Source: Pseudopelobacter sp964601865 | GTDB lineage: Bacteria > Desulfobacterota > Desulfuromonadia > Geobacterales > Pseudopelobacteraceae | Length of the DNA: 10,490 nt | Reading direction: 5' to 3' | Assembly: GCA_964601865.1 (NCBI GenBank) | Contig: CAZRPI010000119.1 | Span: 1 to 10,490 of the forward strand | Part shown: positions 1 to 5,268 of the stretch, piece after piece | Layout of the letters: each line of letters starts with the position of its first letter | Numbering within the stretch: position 1 is the stretch's first letter | Made by a program: the position numbers and the translations under genes | Notes under the pieces: model-generated | What the model was told of the DNA's origin: nothing | Seen by the model: only the letters and a program-made list of their open reading frames with translations | The model's database searches: none

Positions 1-1
1 G

Positions 2-331
2 GCGCGACCGGCGCTGTACGGCTCGTTCCACGATGTCAGGCCTGTGAACAGGGACCAGGACGGGATGATCGTGGCGGATATAGTGGGACCGATCTGCGAG
101 TCGGGTGATTTCCTGGTCAAGGAGCGTGAAGTGCCCATGTTCAGACAGGGGGATCTCCTGGCGTTCATGTCGGCCGGCGCCTATGGTTTTGCCATGAGCA
201 GCAGCTACAACAGCCGCCCCCGTGCAGCGGAGGTTATGGTCAGGGGCGGCGCTTTCGAAGTCGTACGCGAAAGGGAAACGGTTGACGATTTGATCAGGGG
301 CGAAAAAACGGCATCTTTTTTAACCAATTAA
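2..331 (+). CDS. lysA: Diaminopimelate decarboxylase, C-terminal part (5' end outside window)
   Basis: The reading frame is already open at base 2 and gives the last 109 residues of a PLP-dependent diaminopimelate decarboxylase, which converts meso-diaminopimelate to L-lysine and CO2 in the cytoplasm. The visible part begins RPALYGSFHDV and contains the family's C-terminal beta-domain signatures: GPICESGDFL, whose Cys-Glu-Ser segment contributes to the substrate site across the dimer, and SAGAYGFAMSSSYNSRPRAAE, whose tyrosine lies near the cofactor. The PLP lysine would be upstream of the window. A GTG at 44 is only an internal valine, not a start. dapA begins 21 nt after the stop, so the two are probably co-transcribed. 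The assignment is by family motifs; ornithine/arginine decarboxylases of the same fold are less likely given the DAP-pathway neighbours. Confidence 0.95.
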   Translation, partial: ARPALYGSFHDVRPVNRDQDGMIVADIVGPICESGDFLVKEREVPMFRQGDLLAFMSAGAYGFAMSSSYNSRPRAAEVMVRGGAFEVVRERETVDDLIRGEKTASFLTN

Positions 332-352
332 AATGGATGCGGAGGGTATGCC

Positions 353-1225
353 ATGTTTAAGGGAAGTATAGTCGCACTGATAACGCCGTTCAGGGATGGC
401 GCTATTGATGAGGAAAAGCTGCGCCAACTGGTGGAATTCCAGATTGAAAACGGCACCGATGCCATTGTGCCGTGCGGTACTACCGGCGAAGCTTCTACCC
501 TGGATTATGACGAGCATATGAGGGTGATCGACATCGTCATTCAGCAGGCGGGCAAGCGGGTGCCGGTAATCGCGGGCACCGGCTCCAACTCGACCGCCGA
601 GGCCATCGAACTCACGGAGAAGGCCAAGAATCTTGGCGCGGACGGAGTTCTCCTGGTCACCCCATACTACAACAAGCCGACGCAGGAGGGATTGTTCCTC
701 CATTTCAAGACGATCGCCGATGCTGTGGCGATTCCGCAGGTGCTCTACAACGTTCCCGGCCGCACCGGGGTCAACATGCTGCCCAAGACCGTGGCACGCC
801 TGGCCGAGCACGCCAACATCGTGGCCATCAAGGAGGCTACCGGTTCGTTGCAGCAGGCATCGGAAGTGCTCGTTCTGTGTGGCGACAGGCTGGACGTGCT
901 TTCCGGTGACGATTTCATCACCTTCCCTCTCATGGCCTGCGGCGGAAAGGGCGTGATCTCCGTTGTAGCCAATATCATGCCGCGGGAGGTTGCGGCGCTT
1001 GTGGACGCATTCTTCGGCGGAAACATGGAGGAGGCCCGTCGTCTCCACCTGCATCTGCTCAAGATCAGTAATGCCATGTTCCTTGAGACGAATCCGGTGC
1101 CGGTTAAGGCCGCGGCAGCGCTCATGGGCAAGTGCAGCGGCGAACTGCGTCTGCCGCTGGCGCCCCTGAGTGAGGCCAACCATGCTGCCCTGAGTTCCGT
1201 CATGAAGTCCTATAACCTGATCTGA
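353..1225 (+). CDS. dapA: 4-hydroxy-tetrahydrodipicolinate synthase
   Basis: DapA condenses pyruvate with L-aspartate 4-semialdehyde through a Schiff base, the first committed step to diaminopimelate and lysine. The 290-residue product has the usual length for this TIM-barrel family. Visible active-site parts are GTTGEAS (residues 42-48, pyruvate-binding threonines), Tyr106 in TPYYNKPTQEG, Tyr132 and Arg137 in LYNVPGRTG, and the Schiff-base Lys160 in AIKEATG. These match E. coli residues Thr44/45, Tyr107, Tyr133, Arg138 and Lys161 with a one-residue offset. GGAGG at 341-345 sits 7 nt before the ATG and fixes the start. It lies 21 nt after lysA and 163 nt before dapB. Feedback control by lysine is known in many DapA enzymes; I cannot tell from this sequence whether it applies here. 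Related aldolases (NanA, KDG aldolase) are unlikely given motif fit and context. Confidence 0.98.
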   Translation: MFKGSIVALITPFRDGAIDEEKLRQLVEFQIENGTDAIVPCGTTGEASTLDYDEHMRVIDIVIQQAGKRVPVIAGTGSNSTAEAIELTEKAKNLGADGVLLVTPYYNKPTQEGLFLHFKTIADAVAIPQVLYNVPGRTGVNMLPKTVARLAEHANIVAIKEATGSLQQASEVLVLCGDRLDVLSGDDFITFPLMACGGKGVISVVANIMPREVAALVDAFFGGNMEEARRLHLHLLKISNAMFLETNPVPVKAAAALMGKCSGELRLPLAPLSEANHAALSSVMKSYNLI

Positions 1226-1253
1226 TGTTGCTGTTTTCGGGCAGGACTCATCC

Positions 1254-1278
1254 GGCAGTTCCGCAGTGCGGGATTGCC
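1254..1278 (+). other. Intergenic RNA hairpin between dapA and dapB
   Basis: Bases 1254-1264 pair with 1268-1278 over 11 positions, two of them G-U wobbles, around the three-base loop AGT. The stem starts 28 nt after the dapA stop. No run of T follows (ATTTGAGC), so it is not a standard intrinsic terminator. It could stabilise the 3' end of the lysA-dapA message, act as an attenuator, or be a decayed terminator. The pairing is seen directly; any function is inference. Confidence 0.45.
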
Positions 1279-1388
1279 ATTTGAGCTCTGGCGGGGATGC
1301 CTCCGATTACCGGCTACATGTGAAGTCGTGACCGATAGATCTGCTTTCCGGGGCTTGTAATAGAAAACGGTACCGAAAGGGGAAAACA

Positions 1389-2216
1389 ATGATCAATATA
1401 TCTGTCTGTGGAGCGGCCGGACGTATGGGCAAACGCAACATCAACTCCTTTCATGAGGCGGAGGGGGTGCAGGTCGTCGGTGCCCTGGAATGTCCGGGCA
1501 ACCCGATGCTGGGCCAGGATGCCGGCCTGATTGCCGGATGCGGCCCCCTTGGTGTAAAGATTTCCGACGATCTCAACTCGGTCATTGCCGCGTGCGATGT
1601 TCTGGTGGATTTCACCGCGCCAAAGGTGTCCCTGAAAAATCTCGAAGCCTGCGGTCTGCAGAAAAAGGCCATCGTCATCGGTTCCACCGGTTTCACCCCT
1701 GAGCAGCGCGAACTGGCCGTTGAACTGGCGAGATACACGCCGGTAGTGCTCTCGCCCAACATGTCGGTTGGAGTAAACGTCTGCTTCAAGATCCTCAGGG
1801 ACCTGGCGACCATTCTGGGAGAGGATTTTGACGTGGAAATCGTGGAAGCGCACCACCGCCTGAAGCAGGACGCGCCTTCCGGTACGGCCGTGAGAATGGG
1901 TGAGGTGGTTGCCGAGGCGCTGGGACGTGACTACGGCAAGGCGGCCAATTTCCACCGGGAGGGAATTACCGGCGTCCGGACCAGGGAAGAGATCGGCATG
2001 CAGACGATCCGCGGCGGAGATATCGTGGGTGAGCACACGGTTTACTTCATCGGAATGGGGGAGCGCATCGAACTGTCCCACCGTGCCATGACCCGCGACA
2101 TGTTTTCGAGGGGAGCGGTCCGCGCCGCCAAATGGGTGGTCGGCAAGGCTCCCGGCATCTATGACATGCAGGATGTTCTCGGTCTCAGGAGATCCGTGGA
2201 TCGGCACAGTTTCTGA
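1389..2216 (+). CDS. dapB: 4-hydroxy-tetrahydrodipicolinate reductase
   Basis: DapB reduces the DapA product to tetrahydrodipicolinate with NAD(P)H in the cytoplasm. The 275-residue protein begins with a Rossmann nucleotide-binding loop, GAAGRMG (residues 8-14), and the cofactor-binding GSTGFTPEQ (98-106). The substrate/catalytic segment EAHHRLKQDAPSGTA spans residues 153-167, with His155 and Lys159 matching the catalytic E. coli His159/Lys163. The C-terminal motif GIYDMQDVLGL (256-266) is also typical. At the end of strand beta-2 the sequence is GALECPG: the E. coli Arg39 that contacts the NADPH 2'-phosphate aligns with Cys35, so NADH use may be favoured (inference). The start is ATG with AAAGGGG at 1377-1382, a modest ribosome-binding site. 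A 163-nt gap separates it from dapA, and a TGTAAT -10-like hexamer at 1356-1361 lacks a convincing -35. Confidence 0.97.
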   Translation: MINISVCGAAGRMGKRNINSFHEAEGVQVVGALECPGNPMLGQDAGLIAGCGPLGVKISDDLNSVIAACDVLVDFTAPKVSLKNLEACGLQKKAIVIGSTGFTPEQRELAVELARYTPVVLSPNMSVGVNVCFKILRDLATILGEDFDVEIVEAHHRLKQDAPSGTAVRMGEVVAEALGRDYGKAANFHREGITGVRTREEIGMQTIRGGDIVGEHTVYFIGMGERIELSHRAMTRDMFSRGAVRAAKWVVGKAPGIYDMQDVLGLRRSVDRHSF

Positions 2217-2250
2217 TGTGATACGACATCCATAATGCCACTGAAAGACG

Positions 2251-2299
2251 CATTGCAATGTGTCTCTGCGGCAAACAATATATCAACTCAATTGCAATT
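2251..2299. promoter_or_regulatory. Pair of 10-bp palindromes upstream of dapL, possible operator
   Basis: Two perfect 10-bp palindromes, CATTGCAATG (2251-2260) and AATTGCAATT (2290-2299), share the core ATTGCAAT. Their centres are 39 bp apart and flank an AT-rich stretch (AACAATATATCAAC). Both lie in the 121-bp gap between dapB and dapL, 39 to 78 bp before the dapL start codon. Paired dyads around an AT-rich core resemble binding sites for a dimeric repressor or activator. I do not recognise the site as belonging to a named regulator, so its role is inference. Confidence 0.4.
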
Positions 2300-2337
2300 C
2301 GGAAGAAATCGGATTCCATCTGCAAAGGACGGCGTGT

Positions 2338-3570
2338 ATGGCAAAGATAAACGGAAATTACCTGAAACTGAAGGCCGGCTACCTCTTTCCCGAGATAGGG
2401 CGCCGCGTGCGTGCATTTTCGGAGGCAAATCCGCAGGCCCGGGTAATCCGTCTCGGCATCGGCGATGTCACCCGTCCGTTGGCTCCCGCCGTCCTCAAGG
2501 CGTTTCACGATGCCGTGGACGATCTGTCCCGGGTGGAGACCTTTGCCGGGTATGGACCTGAGCAGGGGTATGACTGGCTGATCAACGCCGTCATAGAAAA
2601 GTCGTACAACAGGCTGGGGGTCGACCTCAAGCCGACCGAACTCTTCGTCTCCGACGGCTCCAAGTGCGATTGCGCAAACATACTGGATATCTTTGCCCTG
2701 GATAACGTGGTCGCAATCGGCGACCCCGTTTATCCGGTATACAACGACACCAACGTGATGATCGGGCGTACGGGTGAAGCCGATGAACGGGGGTATTACA
2801 CGGGCATTGTCTATATGCCCTGCAACGAGAGCAACGGCTTTATTCCTGCCCTGCCGAGTGAAAAAGTGGATATTATTTACCTCTGCTTTCCCAACAACCC
2901 CACGGGCGCCGTTGCGGGCAGGGCCGAACTGAAAAAATGGGTCGATTACGCCAATGCCAACGATGCTGTAATCTTTTTCGACGCCGCCTATGAGGCGTTC
3001 ATCACGGACCCGGCCATTCCGCACTCGATTTATGAAATCGATGGGGCAAAAAACTGCGCCATTGAGTTCCGCTCCTTCTCCAAAACCGCAGGTTTCACCG
3101 GTGTGCGCTGCGGTCTTGTTGTCGTGCCGGAGGGTGTTATGGGTACGGCTCCGGACGGCGAAAGGTTCAGCTTCAACAAACTCTGGTTGCGACGCACCAC
3201 CACCAAATTCAACGGCGCCTCCTATCCGGTGCAGAGGGCGGCGGCCGCGGTCTATTCCGAGGAGGGATGGGCTCATACCCGCGAAATCATCGCCTATTAC
3301 ATGGAAAACGCCCGCATTATCCGCGAAGGCCTGAAGGATGCCGGCTGCACCGTCTACGGAGGCGTGAATGCCCCCTATATCTGGCTCAAGACTCCGGATG
3401 GGATGAGCAGTTGGGATTTCTTTGACAGGCTGCTGATCGAATGCAATGTGGTCGGGACCCCTGGCAGCGGTTTCGGACCGAGCGGAGAGGGGTTCTTCCG
3501 GCTCTCGGCTTTCGGAAACCGGGACAACGTGATCGAAGCGGTCGAACGCATCAGGAACAGACTGAAATGA
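2338..3570 (+). CDS. dapL: LL-diaminopimelate aminotransferase
   Basis: DapL converts tetrahydrodipicolinate to LL-2,6-diaminopimelate in one PLP-dependent step with glutamate as amino donor, bypassing the acylated DapD/C/E route. The start used is ATG 2338, with AAAGGA at 2324-2329; this gives 410 residues, the usual DapL length. The frame stays open to an ATG at 2260, but the extra 26 residues do not look like the family. Class I/II aminotransferase residues are visible: Gly-Asp-Pro-Val-Tyr-Pro (128-133), Asn187 in FPNNPTG, Asp215 and Tyr218 in FFDAAYEAF, the Schiff-base Lys249 in SFSKTAGFTG, and carboxylate-binding Arg388 in FFRLS. It follows dapB by 121 bp and ends at a terminator, closing the lysine cluster. 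A generic aspartate or alanine aminotransferase is the alternative, made unlikely by the N-terminal NYLKLKAGYLFPEI signature and by the context. Confidence 0.97.
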   Translation: MAKINGNYLKLKAGYLFPEIGRRVRAFSEANPQARVIRLGIGDVTRPLAPAVLKAFHDAVDDLSRVETFAGYGPEQGYDWLINAVIEKSYNRLGVDLKPTELFVSDGSKCDCANILDIFALDNVVAIGDPVYPVYNDTNVMIGRTGEADERGYYTGIVYMPCNESNGFIPALPSEKVDIIYLCFPNNPTGAVAGRAELKKWVDYANANDAVIFFDAAYEAFITDPAIPHSIYEIDGAKNCAIEFRSFSKTAGFTGVRCGLVVVPEGVMGTAPDGERFSFNKLWLRRTTTKFNGASYPVQRAAAAVYSEEGWAHTREIIAYYMENARIIREGLKDAGCTVYGGVNAPYIWLKTPDGMSSWDFFDRLLIECNVVGTPGSGFGPSGEGFFRLSAFGNRDNVIEAVERIRNRLK

Positions 3571-3575
3571 AACAG

Positions 3576-3603
3576 AGGCGCCCCACGGGGCGCCTTGTCG
3601 TTT
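3576..3603 (+). terminator. Rho-independent terminator after dapL
   Basis: AGGCGCCC (3576-3583) pairs with GGGCGCCT (3588-3595) around a CACG loop, beginning 6 nt after the dapL stop. It is followed by TTGTCGTTT, a short interrupted T-tract. The stem is very stable, but the weak T-run means termination may be incomplete. It marks the end of the lysine cluster. Confidence 0.75.
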
Positions 3604-3655
3604 CGACTGAGTGTGCGAATACCCGTATCCATCTGCTCCCGCAGTTCCAACCCCT

Positions 3656-3686
3656 GCCCATATCCCGGCAGAAGCCGTTTATGGGC
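3656..3686 (+). other. Imperfect intergenic hairpin
   Basis: GCCCATA (3656-3662) pairs with TATGGGC (3680-3686). Inside, CGGC (3666-3669) pairs with GCCG (3674-3677) around an AGAA loop, leaving an asymmetric TCC/TT internal loop. No T-tract follows, so it is not an intrinsic terminator. It could be a processed 3'-UTR element, part of a small RNA, or chance. The pairing is seen in the sequence; the role is unknown. Confidence 0.35.
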
Positions 3687-3699
3687 TCTGTCCGGCAAC

Positions 3700-3727
3700 T
3701 GTCAAAAATCCTGACACCAGGGTGTCA
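3700..3727. promoter_or_regulatory. Cluster of TGTCA/TGACA half-sites, possible upstream activator site
   Basis: Three half-sites occur: TGTCA (3700-3704), TGACA (3712-3716) and TGTCA (3723-3727), with starts 12 and 11 bp apart, so all sit near the same helix face. The last two form a perfect dyad, TGACACC-AG-GGTGTCA (3712-3727). They lie about 77-104 bp upstream of the -12 position of the sigma-54-like element at 3790-3805, a normal distance for an NtrC-family enhancer site. Which protein binds is not evident from the sequence. Confidence 0.4.
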
Positions 3728-3789
3728 ACAATTCGGCGGGATGGTTTTTTTGTAACACAATAGCCTGTGATTACAGCGAGTTGAGTTTG

Positions 3790-3805
3790 TGGTATGTCTT
3801 GTGCA
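3790..3805 (+). promoter_or_regulatory. Candidate sigma-54 (-24/-12) promoter of the small gene
   Basis: GG at 3791-3792 and GC at 3803-3804 are separated by exactly 10 nt. The surrounding bases read TGGTATG-TCTT-GTGCA against the consensus TGGCACG-N4-TTGCA, matching 9 of 12 defined positions including the invariant GG and GC. The predicted start of transcription is near 3816, leaving a leader of about 80 nt before the small gene. An overlapping sigma-70 reading (TTGAGT 3781-3786, CATATA 3804-3809, 17-nt spacer) is weaker but cannot be excluded. Confidence 0.4.
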
Positions 3806-3896
3806 TATATGCGGACATCTGCGATTGTTCACTGATGTTGCAGCAGGTCAGGCTCCATACTCTAGAAGAGTGTATCTGTGAAGGGAGATGAGGAAG

Positions 3897-4070
3897 ATGC
3901 CGTGGTACAACAATCCGGTCATAACCCGTAAAGTCCTGAACAGGATTGCCAACCGTTATCCACGCGCAACTATTCAGGACCTCAACCGGGCTTTGGATTA
4001 TGCCACCCAAATGATCTGGAGCAAGCAGGAACACTACTTCGAGAATGAAACACCCATACGCAAGCAGTAA
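3897..4070 (+). CDS. Small protein of unknown function (57 residues)
   Basis: I do not recognise this gene. It encodes a 57-residue soluble, probably helical protein with net charge about +4 (9 Lys/Arg, 5 Asp/Glu), no cysteine, no signal peptide and no membrane segment. Residues 8-20 (VITRKVLNRIANR) and 25-41 (TIQDLNRALDYATQMIW) look like two helices joined at Tyr-Pro-Arg; aromatic residues are frequent (Trp3, Tyr4, Trp41, Tyr47, Phe48). The ATG at 3897 is preferred because AGGGAG at 3882-3887 lies 9 nt upstream. An in-frame ATG at 3888 would add three residues but sits against that site. A good ribosome-binding site, a dedicated terminator 10 nt after the stop, and a possible activator-dependent promoter support a real gene. 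A short helix-turn-helix or protein-binding adaptor is possible, but nothing decisive is seen. Confidence 0.7.
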   Translation: MPWYNNPVITRKVLNRIANRYPRATIQDLNRALDYATQMIWSKQEHYFENETPIRKQ

Positions 4071-4080
4071 ACCGGGGCGG

Positions 4081-4106
4081 GGGCGGAGATACGCCTCCGC
4101 CCTTTT
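4081..4106 (+). terminator. Rho-independent terminator after the small gene
   Basis: GGGCGGAG (4081-4088) pairs perfectly with CTCCGCCC (4095-4102) around the loop ATACGC, directly followed by TTTTCC. It begins 10 nt after the small gene's stop codon. This is a textbook intrinsic terminator and isolates the small gene from glyQ. Confidence 0.85.
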
Positions 4107-4308
4107 CCTGCCGTTACCCGCATCCGGCCTGTATTTCCTGTCTTCCCACTCATGCCGCGCACTATGACCACTGAGAACCGAATGGGACGCAATCTCTCGA
4201 TTCGTTACAGTCTGTTGCTATTGCGCGTTGAACCGCGTTGCACTTCCGGAGATGTCATCAACTCCGACTCATGACTTTGACGAGTCTTCGAGCTGACGCC
4301 CCACAACC

Positions 4309-4337
4309 TTGACCGCGCCGCGTATTCCTGCTATTAC
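4309..4337 (+). promoter_or_regulatory. Candidate sigma-70 promoter of glyQS
   Basis: TTGACC (4309-4314, 5 of 6 to the -35 consensus) and TATTAC (4332-4337, 4 of 6 to the -10) are separated by 17 nt. Transcription would begin near 4344, leaving about 43 nt before the glyQ GTG. The leader is too short for a T-box or glycine riboswitch, and I see neither. The rest of 4107-4308 holds no gene; its only pattern is a CGCGTTG direct repeat at 4224-4230 and 4234-4240. Confidence 0.5.
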
Positions 4338-4386
4338 ATAAAATCTTTATGCGGTTTTTCTCTAACTTTCCGTTGGAGGTGTCTAC

Positions 4387-5268
4387 GTGACATTTCAGGA
4401 TCTCATTCTTTCCCTGCAGGGGTACTGGGCCGGGCAGGGTTGTGTTATCCAGCAGCCCTACGATACCGAAAAGGGCGCCGGAACCTTCAATCCAGCCACA
4501 TTTCTCAGGGTCCTGGGCCCGGAGCCCTGGAACGTGGCCTATGTGGAACCTTCCCGCCGGCCCACCGATGGACGCTACGGCGAAAATCCGAACCGATTGC
4601 AGCATTACTACCAGTTTCAGGTGATCATGAAGCCTTCCCCGCAGAATATCCTGGATCGCTACCTGGATTCTCTGCGTGCCTTTGGTCTCGATCCGTCCAA
4701 ACACGACATCCGTTTCGTTGAGGACGACTGGGAGTCCCCCACCCTGGGGGCCTGGGGGCTCGGCTGGGAGGTCTGGCTGGACGGCATGGAAATCACCCAG
4801 TTCACCTATTTCCAGCAGGCCGGCGGCATCGATCTCAAGCCGGTCTCATCCGAAATAACCTATGGCTGCGAGCGTATCGCCATGTATCTCCAGGGGGTGG
4901 ACAACGTCTATGACCTGGAATGGGTGAAGGGGATAAAATACGGCGACATCCACCATGAAAACGAAGTTGAGTTTTCCAGGTACAATTTCGAGGAGGCGGA
5001 TGTGGATATGCTGCTCCAGCTGTTCGGTATGTACGAGAAGGAGTGCCTGCGTATGGCGGAAAAGGAACTGGTGCTGCCGGCATACGATTATGTCATGAAA
5101 TGTTCTCATACCTTCAATCTGCTGGATGCCCGCGGCGCCATCTCGGTCACCGAGCGCGCCTCCTATATCGGACGGGTCAGGAACGTGGCCCGTGTCTGCG
5201 CCGAAGGTTACCTGCGCATGCGTGAGAGGCTGGGCTATCCGTTACTGAAAGGAGGCGCTGCCCGATGA
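4387..5268 (+). CDS. glyQ: Glycyl-tRNA synthetase, alpha subunit
   Basis: GlyQ carries the class II catalytic core of the bacterial alpha2beta2 glycyl-tRNA synthetase, activating glycine with ATP and charging tRNA-Gly together with GlyS. The 293-residue product follows the family from the start (TFQDLILSLQGYW) to the end. Signature segments are LGPEPWNVAYVEPSRRPTDG (43-62, motif 2 region), YGENPNRLQHYYQFQV (64-79), HDIRFVEDDWESPTLGAWGL (106-125), TQFTYFQQAGG (137-147) and the motif 3 segment YGCERIAMYLQG (159-170). The start is GTG at 4387 with GGAGGT at 4375-4380, 6 nt away. This is the only start that preserves the family N-terminus. Its stop overlaps the glyS start (ATGA), implying translational coupling and balanced subunit production. 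Nothing is abnormal in the protein. Confidence 0.98.
   Translation: MTFQDLILSLQGYWAGQGCVIQQPYDTEKGAGTFNPATFLRVLGPEPWNVAYVEPSRRPTDGRYGENPNRLQHYYQFQVIMKPSPQNILDRYLDSLRAFGLDPSKHDIRFVEDDWESPTLGAWGLGWEVWLDGMEITQFTYFQQAGGIDLKPVSSEITYGCERIAMYLQGVDNVYDLEWVKGIKYGDIHHENEVEFSRYNFEEADVDMLLQLFGMYEKECLRMAEKELVLPAYDYVMKCSHTFNLLDARGAISVTERASYIGRVRNVARVCAEGYLRMRERLGYPLLKGGAAR

Larger units (their letters stand above)
3604..3896. other. Non-coding stretch between dapL terminator and the small gene
   Basis: No credible gene was found in this stretch; open frames reading into it from dapL or antisense lack ribosome-binding sites and protein character. It holds several separate signals listed individually: an imperfect hairpin (3656-3686), TGTCA/TGACA half-sites (3700-3727) and a sigma-54-like element (3790-3805). 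There is also a T7 run (3745-3751). Close to the small gene, bases 3857-3863 pair with 3867-3873 (ATACTCT with AGAGTGT, one G-U) around an AGA loop. That hairpin ends 8 nt before the AGGGAG ribosome-binding site at 3882-3887. Confidence 0.5.

Noticed and set aside
2185..3276. Minus-strand open frame of 363 codons opposite dapL
   Set aside because: It mirrors the codon pattern of dapL, has no domain signature, and the dapL motifs on the + strand are unambiguous.
3712..3751. TGACACC/GGTGTCA dyad followed by T7 as an intrinsic terminator
   Set aside because: The T-run begins 17 nt after the stem and the loop would be very tight; a DNA-binding dyad is the better reading.
3781..3809. Sigma-70 promoter TTGAGT-17-CATATA for the small gene
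   Set aside because: The -10 matches only 3 of 6 positions; the overlapping GG-N10-GC element fits its own consensus better. Kept only as an alternative.
4344..4386. T-box or glycine riboswitch controlling glyQS
   Set aside because: The predicted leader is only about 43 nt and contains no T-box consensus or glycine aptamer features.
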